DNA of 11,878 nucleotides. Source: an uncultured Micrococcales bacterium (GTDB lineage: Bacteria > Actinomycetota > Actinomycetes > Actinomycetales > Microbacteriaceae). Below the pieces are notes generated by a model. It did no database searches. It was not told where the DNA came from and was given only the letters and a program-made list of their open reading frames with translations. The position numbers were made by a program, and so were the translations under genes. The stretch lies in assembly GCA_903927775.1 (NCBI GenBank), contig CAIYOE010000103.1, positions 1 through 11,878 of the forward strand. The letters run 5' to 3'. Positions 1 through 9,058 of the stretch are shown here, one piece after another. The number at the start of each line of letters is the position of its first letter. Position 1 is the stretch's first letter.

Positions 1-163
1 CAGCCGAAACCTTGGTTTTGTAACAAACGGGGCCAAAATAATCGCATCCGACAGTGGCAGCGACATTTACGTACTTAGCCACGATGGCGTTCTGCTGCAA
101 TATCGCGGTTACACCTGGAGCACCTTGGCGCAATCAGTTACTGCAGCCCACCTGCCGAACTAA
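1..163 (+). CDS. lpqB: LpqB-like lipoprotein, C-terminal end (partial)
   Basis: An open frame enters from the left edge (codons in phase with base 2) and ends at TAA 161-163, giving 53 visible residues. The visible part reads as the last blade of a beta-propeller: an ASDSGSDIYVLSHDG stretch followed by LLQYRGYTW. LpqB is a lipoprotein that works with the MtrAB two-component system, and in Actinobacteria it commonly sits just upstream of comF and hpf, as here. The identification rests mainly on that gene order and the propeller-like residues; the lipobox and N-terminal domains lie outside the window. A different propeller protein remains possible. Confidence 0.6.
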   Translation, partial: SRNLGFVTNGAKIIASDSGSDIYVLSHDGVLLQYRGYTWSTLAQSVTAAHLPN

Positions 164-201
164 AAGTTCTCCACTGGTTTGGCTCTTTTGCCGAGGCAAA
201 C

Positions 202-948
202 TTGGCGCTGTCGCAGAGTTACATTGTGAACTGGTTTATAGATTTTTGGCTCCCATCCAAATGCCTGATTTGTGGTGAACCTCCTAGGCAAATTTGCCAA
301 TCTTGTGCGGATTCTCTCGTGGCAAATCCGCGAATTGTTTCCAGGCGGGGCTTGGTGCCGGGCGTCGCGGCGGTTGAATATCAAGGTTTGCCCAAGGAAC
401 TAGTACATCATTTGAAAGTTCTTGGACCAGCTACGGTTGCCCGCCTGATGGCAACTCATATTGTTGAAGCGCATTGCAGTCTTGGAGCTGCGGTGGGCGC
501 TGTTTGCGGTGTGGGCGCCGTGGCCACTGATGAGTCAATCGAGCGCGATGGCGCTCGCGGAGATTTGCTGCGAACGCAGGTTTATCTGGTTCCGGTCCCG
601 AGTCGAAAAGAAATGACCAGAATTCGCGGGTTTGTTCCGTCGGTGCTTTTGGCTAAAAAGTTAGCCGAGGGTTTGGGCGAGGTTGGTGTGCCGGCAAGGG
701 TAAAACACATTGTGAAACTTAGCCGCTCTGTAAGGGATCAGGCTGGATTAGGTCGACGGGATCGCGAGGCGAATCTCTCTGGGGCTATGCAGGCCTCAGC
801 GCCACTCGGCGAGGCCGAAAAAACGGCGGTTATTTGGATGGTCGACGACGTTGTGACCACGGGAGCTAGCCTTCGGGAGCTGCAGCGTTGCCTTGGGGCG
901 GCAGGGTGGAACGTGGAAAGGTTTGTAACTTTTGCCGAAACTTTATGA
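202..948 (+). CDS. comF: ComF family phosphoribosyltransferase-like protein
   Basis: This 248-residue protein starts at TTG 202, chosen because GAGG lies five bases upstream (193-196); GTG 226 is an alternative. The N-terminus carries a four-cysteine zinc-ribbon (C21, C24, C32, C35, as CLIC and CQSC) typical of ComF. The C-terminus has the type I phosphoribosyltransferase PRPP loop VDDVVTTGAS at about 214-223. ComF proteins take part in DNA uptake in competent bacteria, but in Actinobacteria their role is poorly defined, so a competence function here is only inferred. The gene starts 38 bases after the LpqB-like stop and is probably co-transcribed with it. The middle (about residues 95-120) is a less conserved, charged stretch. 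Confidence 0.88.
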   Translation: MALSQSYIVNWFIDFWLPSKCLICGEPPRQICQSCADSLVANPRIVSRRGLVPGVAAVEYQGLPKELVHHLKVLGPATVARLMATHIVEAHCSLGAAVGAVCGVGAVATDESIERDGARGDLLRTQVYLVPVPSRKEMTRIRGFVPSVLLAKKLAEGLGEVGVPARVKHIVKLSRSVRDQAGLGRRDREANLSGAMQASAPLGEAEKTAVIWMVDDVVTTGASLRELQRCLGAAGWNVERFVTFAETL

Positions 949-972
949 TTCGGTGAACAGAAAGTAGATTTT

Positions 973-981
973 GGGTATACC
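973..981 (+). promoter_or_regulatory. possible hpf promoter -10 region
   Basis: GGGTATACC lies about 90 bases upstream of hpf and just before the structured leader. It contains a TATACC -10-like hexamer and an 8-bp palindrome, GGTATACC. The -35 region (about 953-958, GTGAAC) is a poor match. GGGTAT resembles -10 elements of actinobacterial stress sigma factors, but the expected GTTT -35 is not seen at the right distance, so the sigma factor cannot be assigned. Confidence 0.35.
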
Positions 982-990
982 TTTTGTTCA

Positions 991-1055
991 CAGGCAATGA
1001 AGCCTGGGGCTCCCGAAAGGGAGTGAGTAAAGCGATTTCGTGGCACTCGGTGCCC
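991..1055 (+). promoter_or_regulatory. structured 5' leader of hpf: three consecutive hairpins
   Basis: Three perfect short stems lie in tandem between the putative promoter and the hpf ribosome-binding site. They are CAGGC/GCCTG (991-995 with 1002-1006, six-base loop), CTCCC-GAAA-GGGAG (1010-1023, GNRA tetraloop) and GGCAC-TCG-GTGCC (1042-1054). The third ends two bases before the Shine-Dalgarno GGAGGAGGT (1056-1064). Structured RNAs upstream of raiA/hpf genes are known in Actinobacteria and Firmicutes (raiA and raiA-hairpin motifs). Membership of either is a guess without a covariance-model search. Confidence 0.5.
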
Positions 1056-1068
1056 GGAGGAGGTAAAA

Positions 1069-1698
1069 ATGGAAATCAACATTTCAGCCCGAAACCTCAC
1101 AGTTTCCGACCGCTTCAAGGACTACGTCCTGGATCGAGCTCACAAAGTCGAGCAGTTGGCAAATCGAACTCAATCGCTGAGCATCAAAGTCACTCGCCAC
1201 GAGCACAAGAGCTCTGGGCAAGAAGACCAGGTAGAGCTAACCGTTATAGAGCCCGGTCATGTGATTCGCGCGGAGGCCCACGCCGCCGACAAGTTCGCGG
1301 CCTTCGACATTGCCTTGGGCAAGCTTTCCGAGCGTCTTCGCCGCCTAAGCGACAAGAACAAGGTGCACCGTGGTCAGCACCGCCAGCACTCCACCAGCGA
1401 AATCAGCGCCCAAGACTTTGCTGAACTGAGCATCACTCCAGCTTCGGCAGAGGTCCTGTTGGGAGAGCGCACGCAAGCCCCGGCTCAAATGCAGGCAGCT
1501 CAGCCAGACATGGGTGACAGCCCAATCGTGATTCGTCGCAAGGAGTTCCCTACCAGCGCCATGACAGTAGATGAGGCCCTGTATCACATGGAGTTGGTGG
1601 GTCACCCGTTTTATCTGTTTTTAGACAGCGAGACCGGGAAACCATCGGTGGTTTATAGCCGCAAGGGATGGAACTACGGAGTCATAACGCTGGCTTAG
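1069..1698 (+). CDS. hpf: long-form ribosome hibernation promoting factor (HPF/RaiA)
   Basis: This 209-residue protein has the two-domain layout of long HPF. The N-terminal S30AE/RaiA domain (about 1-105, starting MEINISARNLTVSDRF) binds the decoding and mRNA channel of the 30S subunit. A variable linker (about 106-150) leads to a C-terminal dimerisation domain (about 151-209) with the conserved SVVYSRKGWNYGVITL end. Long HPF dimers join 70S ribosomes into inactive 100S particles in stationary phase or stress. The ATG is fixed by a very strong Shine-Dalgarno, GGAGGAGGT (1056-1064), four bases upstream. A hairpin-rich leader precedes it and a 13-bp hairpin follows, so it is probably a single-gene transcription unit. 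Confidence 0.95.
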   Translation: MEINISARNLTVSDRFKDYVLDRAHKVEQLANRTQSLSIKVTRHEHKSSGQEDQVELTVIEPGHVIRAEAHAADKFAAFDIALGKLSERLRRLSDKNKVHRGQHRQHSTSEISAQDFAELSITPASAEVLLGERTQAPAQMQAAQPDMGDSPIVIRRKEFPTSAMTVDEALYHMELVGHPFYLFLDSETGKPSVVYSRKGWNYGVITLA

Positions 1699-1713
1699 GT
1701 TTCGCCACTAGCA

Positions 1714-1743
1714 CAAGCCCCAAACCAAGTGGTTTGGGGCTTG
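1714..1743 (+). terminator. 13-bp perfect hairpin between hpf and secA
   Basis: CAAGCCCCAAACC (1714-1726) and its exact complement GGTTTGGGGCTTG (1731-1743) flank the loop AAGT. The hairpin begins 16 bases after the hpf stop, the expected place for a terminator. No U-tract follows (CCTCTAAG), so it may act as a weak or non-canonical terminator, or as an mRNA 3'-end stabiliser. Confidence 0.7.
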
Positions 1744-1789
1744 CCTCTAAGATTGAAGGCAGTAAACCTATGCGTCTGGAGCTTTCAAC

Positions 1790-4477
<2,688 letters not shown>

Positions 4478-4492
4478 CGACCTTAGCTAAAA

Positions 4493-4526
4493 GGAAAACC
4501 CTCGATCCTTGATCGGGGGTTTTTCC
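4493..4526 (+). terminator. rho-independent terminator after secA
   Basis: GGAAAACCCTCGATC (4493-4507), loop CTT, and GATCGGGGGTTTTTCC (4511-4526) form a stem of about 15 bp with one wobble pair and a bulged T, ending in a T-rich arm. It lies 15 bases after the secA stop. Because the arms are A-rich and T-rich, it could also stop transcription of the convergent minus-strand gene ending at 4568. Confidence 0.88.
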
Positions 4527-4567
4527 GTTTGTCTGCCGCGGCCCCACAACCTATGCCTTGATGCTGG

Positions 4568-5038
4568 CTAAAGGATCGTCACGCTGGTTGCGCGCCAACG
4601 TTTGTGGAAAGGCTCAAGCCGGATTGTGACGGCGCGAGTGCGAGCCTGAGACTTGATAAGGACAACTGATTCGATGACACCTGGCTTGGGTGAGTCGCTG
4701 CGAATCTTTCCGACAACAAATTTGGGCATAAGCACTGGTCTGGTCATGGTGGCCTCAAGGCGAGCCCTCTGCGAGACTTTACTGCGCAGTTTTTCGTAAA
4801 CCTGGTCGGAAACCAAAACGGCGAGCTGGTCCAAGGAACGAGAGCCGGCGATGACCTCGACCACCATGGTGGCGATGGCCGGCAACAAAGGAGCGGGGTC
4901 TGGCATAGCCGCGATTTCTTCATCGCTGGGATAGAGGTGCGAGTCATCTAGAAGAGGGTCGTAGGCGCGCGGTTTGCGTTTGGTTTGATGCTGCAAACTT
5001 GGCATGGATGCCAGGCGCGCGGCCCGATGAACTGCCAT
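4568..5038 (-). CDS. Rv3235-family protein (DUF6459-like), function unknown
   Basis: This 156-residue protein starts at ATG 5036-5038 (minus strand) behind the strong Shine-Dalgarno AGGAGG (5044-5049), five bases away. The N-terminal third is basic and probably disordered. The centre (about 53-85) has LLPAIATMVVEVIAGSRSLDQL, followed by an SDQVYEKLRSK segment. The C-terminus (about 118-156) is a strand-rich segment with an Arg/Trp-containing FHKRWRAT. This 'VEV-AG-RSLDQL' core is the pattern I associate with the Rv3235 family, which occurs near secA in many Actinobacteria. There is no signal peptide or membrane segment, so it is likely cytoplasmic. Its function is unknown, and the family name comes from pattern memory plus synteny. 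Confidence 0.75.
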   Translation of the reverse strand: MAVHRAARLASMPSLQHQTKRKPRAYDPLLDDSHLYPSDEEIAAMPDPAPLLPAIATMVVEVIAGSRSLDQLAVLVSDQVYEKLRSKVSQRARLEATMTRPVLMPKFVVGKIRSDSPKPGVIESVVLIKSQARTRAVTIRLEPFHKRWRATSVTIL

Positions 5039-5068
5039 TGCTTCCTCCTCGTTTTATCTGTTGTTAAG

Positions 5069-5098
5069 AAACTAGATGCCATGAATGCTTCGCTGCAA
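5069..5098 (-). promoter_or_regulatory. candidate promoter of the Rv3235-like gene
   Basis: On the minus strand, TTGCAG (5093-5098) and TAGTTT (5069-5074) are separated by 18 bases, a fair sigma-70-type match including the TANNNT -10 pattern common in Actinobacteria. It would give a leader of about 25 bases that includes the Shine-Dalgarno. Confidence 0.4.
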
Positions 5099-5113
5099 CG
5101 AAAACTTTTGAAT

Positions 5114-5122
5114 TGTGGATAA
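5114..5122 (-). promoter_or_regulatory. consensus DnaA-box 9-mer (copy 1)
   Basis: The minus strand reads TTATCCACA, an exact match to the consensus DnaA box. It lies in the divergent gap between the Rv3235-like gene and the gene at 5162. The plus-strand 13-mer TGTGGATAACTTT (5114-5126) is repeated at 5617-5629. Whether DnaA binds here is unknown. Confidence 0.4.
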
Positions 5123-5161
5123 CTTTTCTCTTCGTTTTCAAAAAGGGCTTATTCATAGAGC

Positions 5162-5686
5162 ATGAACTTCTCACTACCTCTGCTACCAAACGATTCCCAA
5201 CTGCACTCTCCGTGGTTCCAGTTGGACTACGGATGCAACGCCGCACTGGTGAAATGTGCCAACGGCACGTCAGAGACCCTCATCTATGTTGTATTCGGCG
5301 ACGACTTCATCGCGGGGCTAAGGGTGGATCGTCGCACCTGGGTGCTGCTACCGAGTTCAGCAGTTTTGTTGGTCACTTTCTCAATGCTCGGTTCTAGGAG
5401 TTTGCCTCCGGTTCGCCAGGTGAGCCAAGACGGCCGGACCTACCTGCAGAGCCTTGGGCAGGTAGAACTAAAGATTTGGCTGGTGGGCGTGGACGAGCCG
5501 CTGCCCCCTTCTGTCGGGTCCATCCAGGGTAGGTGGCTGGCACTCAGCCGATCTGAGCCCGGTAAAACCGACCGCCTGGTTCCGTTTGAAGCTGTTAGAA
5601 CCATAGAAGTCACCGATGTGGATAACTTTCCAACAATGTCTGCCGAATCTGGCAACTTGGTAGTCGGTCAAGCCAGAAGGAGCTAA
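5162..5686 (+). CDS. hypothetical protein, first gene of a CpaB/CpaE-like unit
   Basis: I do not recognise a family for this 174-residue protein. It has no signal peptide. One hydrophobic stretch at about 59-76 (TWVLLPSSAVLLVTFSML) is more likely a buried strand or helix than a clear membrane anchor. The rest looks like a mixed alpha/beta soluble protein with several Val/Leu strands in the C-terminal half. The ATG at 5162 has no Shine-Dalgarno; TATTCA (5150-5155) lies six bases upstream, which fits a leaderless transcript. Three bases separate its stop from the SAF-domain gene, and that gene's ribosome-binding site lies inside its last codons, so the two are almost certainly co-transcribed. 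A guess at a helper role for the downstream proteins is context only. Confidence 0.7.
   Translation: MNFSLPLLPNDSQLHSPWFQLDYGCNAALVKCANGTSETLIYVVFGDDFIAGLRVDRRTWVLLPSSAVLLVTFSMLGSRSLPPVRQVSQDGRTYLQSLGQVELKIWLVGVDEPLPPSVGSIQGRWLALSRSEPGKTDRLVPFEAVRTIEVTDVDNFPTMSAESGNLVVGQARRS
5617..5625 (-). promoter_or_regulatory. consensus DnaA-box 9-mer (copy 2, inside a gene)
   Basis: The minus strand again reads TTATCCACA, within the same 13-mer as copy 1 and in the same orientation, 503 bases away. It lies inside coding sequence (Val-Asp-Asn-Phe codons), so it may be coincidental. Confidence 0.3.
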
Positions 5687-5689
5687 AAA

Positions 5690-6298
5690 ATGGCCACAAA
5701 CACGTTGGGAAACCAGGTCAAACTTGGCTCCAACCAGTCTCTAACTAGGGTTACCGGAGTTATTGTGGCGTTGGCCTTGATAGTTGTGGTGGCTAAGTTT
5801 TTTATTTTTGATCAACAGCGCTACCTTGTACCAAGCAGGACTGTGGCGCCTGGGGAGCCTCTCGATCGGGTTGATTGGGACACCGTTAGTGCAAACCTTG
5901 GAAATTTGGCTGGGCACTACCTTCCGGCACTGAACCCGCCCCACGGTTATGCAGCTCAAACACTGGCTTCGGGCCAATTAGTTCCTAAAGCATCTGTGGC
6001 GCGTTTGCAGCCTGGCAGTTTTGCAAGACTGGTTATCAGTACCAAAACTCAACTTGGCCTAGGAATTCGAACCGGGGCAAAGGTTGCCATTTGGGCATCT
6101 GAGAAACTGCAGAACAACCAGTTTGACGCCCCCAAACGCATCGTTGCTAACGCTGTGGTGGCACGAGTCCTAAAGCAACAGATCATGTTCTCTTCGGGCA
6201 GTCAGCAGGTGGAGCTCATGATCTCGCCTATTCAAACCCCGATTGTTTTATCGGCAATGGCTTCTGATTCCGCTATCTTTCTAGTTGCCGGGCAATGA
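5690..6298 (+). CDS. SAF-domain, CpaB-like membrane-anchored protein
   Basis: This 202-residue protein has a short basic cytoplasmic N-terminus, one membrane helix at about 21-40 (VTGVIVALALIVVVAKFFIF) and an extracytoplasmic remainder. Residues about 44-106 (YLVPSRTVAPGEPLDRVDW, then LASGQLVPKASV) fit the SAF fold found in CpaB/RcpC, where it supports Flp/Tad pilus assembly. It is shorter than a typical CpaB and lacks an evident second conserved region. The ATG at 5690 is preceded by AAGGAG (5677-5682), seven bases away. Its stop overlaps the start of the CpaE-like gene (ATGA, 6295-6298), so translation is probably coupled. The pilus role is inferred; SAF domains also occur in unrelated enzymes and antifreeze-like proteins. 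Confidence 0.8.
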   Translation: MATNTLGNQVKLGSNQSLTRVTGVIVALALIVVVAKFFIFDQQRYLVPSRTVAPGEPLDRVDWDTVSANLGNLAGHYLPALNPPHGYAAQTLASGQLVPKASVARLQPGSFARLVISTKTQLGLGIRTGAKVAIWASEKLQNNQFDAPKRIVANAVVARVLKQQIMFSSGSQQVELMISPIQTPIVLSAMASDSAIFLVAGQ

Positions 6299-7155
6299 CC
6301 GACCTGAGTTGGGCGCCGCCAACACAGCAATGGGCCCTTGGCCAGGCGCCAGATTCGTCTAGCCCGCTAGCTTCAAATACTTCACCCAGCTCCAGTGCCA
6401 AGGTCTCAGCCAAGGTGATTTCTGTGCATAGTCTGCTTTCCGGCGCTGGTCGGTCTGTAATAGCCGCGAACTTGGCATTTGAGTTAGCGGCAACGGGTGC
6501 ACGCGTCTGCCTACTCGACCTAGACACTGATTGGCCGAGCCAGCACCGCTATTTTGGTTTGCCTCAGGATCAGGCATCGGTGATAGCAGGGGTCCGTTTC
6601 CTTCAACAAGAGCGCCTAACCAAAGAGGCGTTTCAGGAACTCAGAATTCGGTTGGTGTCTAAAGGTGCGAGCGTGGACCTGATCAGCGGGTTTGGACTAA
6701 ACCTTAACGCCGTAGGCATGGACTGGAACTCGGTCGAGGTCTTTGTCGAATTTATTGCGCTGGCTTACTCCCACGTTGTTATCGATTTGCCTGCTGGAGT
6801 GGATTTACCCGCACATCGAATGGCATACAAGGTGTCCACTGCTAGGTTGCACGTTGTGCAACCCGACCCCATCTCGCTGGGCCGGTTCCTAGAGTTCCCA
6901 ACCACGAGGCAGGCCACGGCACAGGGTCAGGATTTCCTGGTGGTCAACCGACTTCGGGCATCGGTGATTGGGGCTAGGCCTGAATGGCAGGTTAGACAAT
7001 CACTCAAGGATCGAATCAGTGCACCGATTCTCGGGGTGCTACCAGAGGATCAAATGTTAGATCAGGCCCTTCTTCAGGGTGTACCGGTGAGGCAGTTAGG
7101 TGGCAAATCAAAGTTTCGTAGCGAGCTAATCCAGTTGGCGAGCCGACTTGCCTAG
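6295..7155 (+). CDS. CpaE/TadZ-like ParA/MinD-family protein with degenerate P-loop
   Basis: This 286-residue protein has a Ser/Pro/Ala-rich N-terminal tail (about 18-38) and then a MinD/ParA-type fold. Recognisable elements are VISVHSLLSGAGRSVIAANL (41-60), LLDLDTDW (73-80, switch region) and HVVIDLP (160-166, Walker B-like D164). In the family the P-loop is KGGxGKS/T; here the aligned residues are LSGAGRS (48-54), so the signature lysine is Leu48 and the phosphate-binding lysine is Arg53. ATP hydrolysis is therefore doubtful, although such degeneracy is known among CpaE/TadZ proteins, which act as polar or pilus-assembly scaffolds. The ATG overlaps the previous stop (ATGA), and no tadA-like motor ATPase gene follows. 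Confidence 0.8.
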   Translation: MTDLSWAPPTQQWALGQAPDSSSPLASNTSPSSSAKVSAKVISVHSLLSGAGRSVIAANLAFELAATGARVCLLDLDTDWPSQHRYFGLPQDQASVIAGVRFLQQERLTKEAFQELRIRLVSKGASVDLISGFGLNLNAVGMDWNSVEVFVEFIALAYSHVVIDLPAGVDLPAHRMAYKVSTARLHVVQPDPISLGRFLEFPTTRQATAQGQDFLVVNRLRASVIGARPEWQVRQSLKDRISAPILGVLPEDQMLDQALLQGVPVRQLGGKSKFRSELIQLASRLA

Positions 7156-7167
7156 TGGTGGCGTAGC

Positions 7168-7173
7168 TAAACT
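7168..7173 (+). promoter_or_regulatory. possible -10 element for a leaderless pdtaS transcript
   Basis: TAAACT fits the actinobacterial TANNNT -10 pattern and ends six bases before the pdtaS ATG, where no Shine-Dalgarno is present. That would place the transcription start on or next to the A of the start codon. No clear -35 is visible, and read-through from the gene ending at 7155 is an alternative. Confidence 0.35.
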
Positions 7174-7179
7174 TTTGCT

Positions 7180-8655
7180 ATGTCAACGTTGTCTCAAATC
7201 ATCAAACAAAAATCAGCCGCATCGCACGCTGACTTGGAGTGGTTCAACGTTTTGACCAACGAGTGGCAGCTAGTCGCAGACCTGGTTTTCGCAGACCTAG
7301 TCCTTTGGCTGCCCTCGAAGGACGGAAGTTTCGTGGCCGCGGGCCATGCCCGGCCTTCCAGTGCGGCAACTATTTTCTATCGCGATATCAGTGGCGAAAG
7401 CGTCCGTGCCGTTTGGGCCGAACCGGTAGCCGAGGCGTTCAACTCCGGTGAGATTATGGACCAGGTTCAGATGGGCTCATTCGACGGAATACCCAACCGA
7501 TTTACCGCTTACCCTGTGAGACGACGGGCAAGCATTGTCAATGAAGCCGTCAAGCCGGAGCCCATCGCGGTAATAACGAGGCATACCAACCTCGCCGATT
7601 CTAAGGTGCCAAACAAGTTGCAGCTCAACTACTTGGCCGCGGGCAACGATCTTTTGCGCATGATCTCGGAAGGTAATTTTCCTGATTTCGGAAACCCGAC
7701 CGGGCCAAAACGAGGTTCCCCGCGAGCCAACGACGGCCTGCTTCGACTAGACCCAGATGGCAAAGTGGTGTTTGCCAGCCCGAACGGCCTCTCGGTTTTC
7801 AGTGGCCTTGGTGTTTCCAAGGAACTCGAGGGCCAAATGTTGGCCAGCATGGTTACTCCGCTGCTAAGGGGAAATTACACGGTAGACGAGTCTCTGCCGC
7901 TCGTTCTTAGCGGAAAAGCGCCCTGGCGCGCCGATCTGGAGTCCAAAAACGGAACCATTTCGTTGCGTTCGATTCCGCTTAAGGCCAAGGGGGAGCGCAT
8001 CGGTGCTTTGTTGCTTTGCCGCGATGTGAGTGAGTTGCGCCACCAGGAACGTGAGCTGATAACCAAAGATGCCACTATTCGAGAAATCCACCATCGGGTG
8101 AAAAACAACCTCCAGACCGTAGCAAGCCTGTTACGCATGCAGGCAAGGCGGAGCAAAAGCGAAGAGACCAAGGAATCTTTGGAGCAGGCGATGCGGCGCG
8201 TGTCGGCCATTGCCGTGGTGCACGACACTCTGGCATCTGGCCTAAACCAAGAGGTCAACTTCGACGAAGTTTTTGAGCGCGTTTTGATGTTGGTGGGAGA
8301 GATGGCGGCCAGCCACGGCACCACGGTGAACACGATCAAAGATGGAAAATTTGGGCCACTCCGAAGCGAAGTAGCAACAACGCTGGCAGTAGTTCTGACA
8401 GAGCTTGTTACTAACGCGGTAGAGCATGGTTTAGCTGAACGCAGCGGTGTGGTTGCGGTTTCGGCCGAGCGCTCGGCTAAAAAACTCGAGATTGCAGTGG
8501 CAGACAACGGAGTGGGTTTGGCCGATGGCAAAATAGGCAACGGTTTAGGAACTCAGATTGTTCGCACGCTGGTAGAAGGTGAACTGCGAGGAAGCATTCG
8601 TTGGTACTCGCCAACCGACGGCGGGACCCGGGCAGTTTTGTCTATGCCAATTTAG
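7180..8655 (+). CDS. pdtaS: PdtaS-type sensor histidine kinase
   Basis: This 491-residue kinase is close in length to mycobacterial PdtaS. An N-terminal GAF-like sensor domain (about 10-135) and a PAS-like domain (about 180-285) lead to a HisKA_2 dimerisation domain with the phosphoacceptor motif EIHHRVKNNLQTV (His304/His305). A HATPase domain follows, with N-box LVTNAVEHG (Asn412), G1 DNGVG (442-446) and G2 GNGLG (453-457). There are no membrane segments, so it is cytosolic. In mycobacteria PdtaS phosphorylates PdtaR, an ANTAR RNA-binding antiterminator; no response-regulator gene is present here, as is usual. It starts 24 bases after the CpaE-like gene, faces whiB1 tail to tail (16-base gap), and probably has a leaderless start. 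Confidence 0.92.
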   Translation: MSTLSQIIKQKSAASHADLEWFNVLTNEWQLVADLVFADLVLWLPSKDGSFVAAGHARPSSAATIFYRDISGESVRAVWAEPVAEAFNSGEIMDQVQMGSFDGIPNRFTAYPVRRRASIVNEAVKPEPIAVITRHTNLADSKVPNKLQLNYLAAGNDLLRMISEGNFPDFGNPTGPKRGSPRANDGLLRLDPDGKVVFASPNGLSVFSGLGVSKELEGQMLASMVTPLLRGNYTVDESLPLVLSGKAPWRADLESKNGTISLRSIPLKAKGERIGALLLCRDVSELRHQERELITKDATIREIHHRVKNNLQTVASLLRMQARRSKSEETKESLEQAMRRVSAIAVVHDTLASGLNQEVNFDEVFERVLMLVGEMAASHGTTVNTIKDGKFGPLRSEVATTLAVVLTELVTNAVEHGLAERSGVVAVSAERSAKKLEIAVADNGVGLADGKIGNGLGTQIVRTLVEGELRGSIRWYSPTDGGTRAVLSMPI

Positions 8656-8671
8656 GACGTGTTTTTGTCGC

Positions 8672-8926
8672 CTAGCTTGCGCGACGAGCGCGAGCATACT
8701 TGCGCTTTAGCGACTTGCGCTCGTCTTCAGAGAGACCGCCCCAAACACCGGTGTCCTGGTTTTCCTTGATGGCGTACTCGAGGCAGAAGTTGGTAACTCC
8801 ACATTCGCGGCAAACAGCCTTGGCCTGTTCGATTTGCTCAACTGCTGGTCCGGTGTTTCCTACTGGAAAGAAAAGTTCTGGGTCTTCGGTTAGACAGCGA
8901 GCTTCGTTTAGCCATTGCATGTTCAT
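8672..8926 (-). CDS. whiB1: WhiB1-like iron-sulfur transcription factor
   Basis: This 84-residue protein has the four WhiB cysteines (C11, C39, C42, C48; spacing C-x27-C-x2-C-x5-C) that hold a [4Fe-4S] cluster. It also has the WhiB1-type DPELFFPVGN motif, the turn GVWGGLSEDER (60-70) and the basic tail LKRKYARARR that contacts DNA. WhiB1 binds the primary sigma factor domain 4 and is redox- and NO-responsive. I chose ATG 8926 because AAGGA (8936-8940, minus strand) lies nine bases upstream; ATG 8920 is also possible. The frame stays open upstream to 9031, but those 35 residues match nothing in WhiB proteins. Adjacency to pdtaS mirrors the mycobacterial Rv3219-Rv3220c arrangement. No CRP-like site was recognised upstream. 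Confidence 0.94.
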   Translation of the reverse strand: MNMQWLNEARCLTEDPELFFPVGNTGPAVEQIEQAKAVCRECGVTNFCLEYAIKENQDTGVWGGLSEDERKSLKRKYARARRAS

Positions 8927-9058
8927 GCAGAATATTCCTTTATGTAGGGTCTTCGCTAGGGGCGCAAAGAAAGCGGCAGAACCGCCTGAAATGACAAGAT
9001 TTGTTGCGGAAAGTGCATCTTTGGGACTCATGCAACACTCAATATGGTTTCATAACAC

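Noticed and set aside
984..1424. Open frame over the hpf leader and first half of hpf
   Set aside because: It is out of frame with the clear HPF protein, low-complexity Arg/Ser/Pro-rich, and has no ribosome-binding site.
5114..5629. A replication origin around the two DnaA boxes
   Set aside because: Only two boxes were found, with no AT-rich unwinding region and no dnaA, dnaN or other origin genes nearby.
7875..8540. Antisense open frame of 221 residues inside pdtaS
   Set aside because: It is Ser/Arg/Thr-rich, as expected opposite a real GC-biased gene, and lacks start signals.
8927..9031. N-terminal extension of the WhiB reading frame to 119 residues
   Set aside because: The 35 extra residues resemble no WhiB N-terminus, and AAGGA precedes the internal ATG at 8926.
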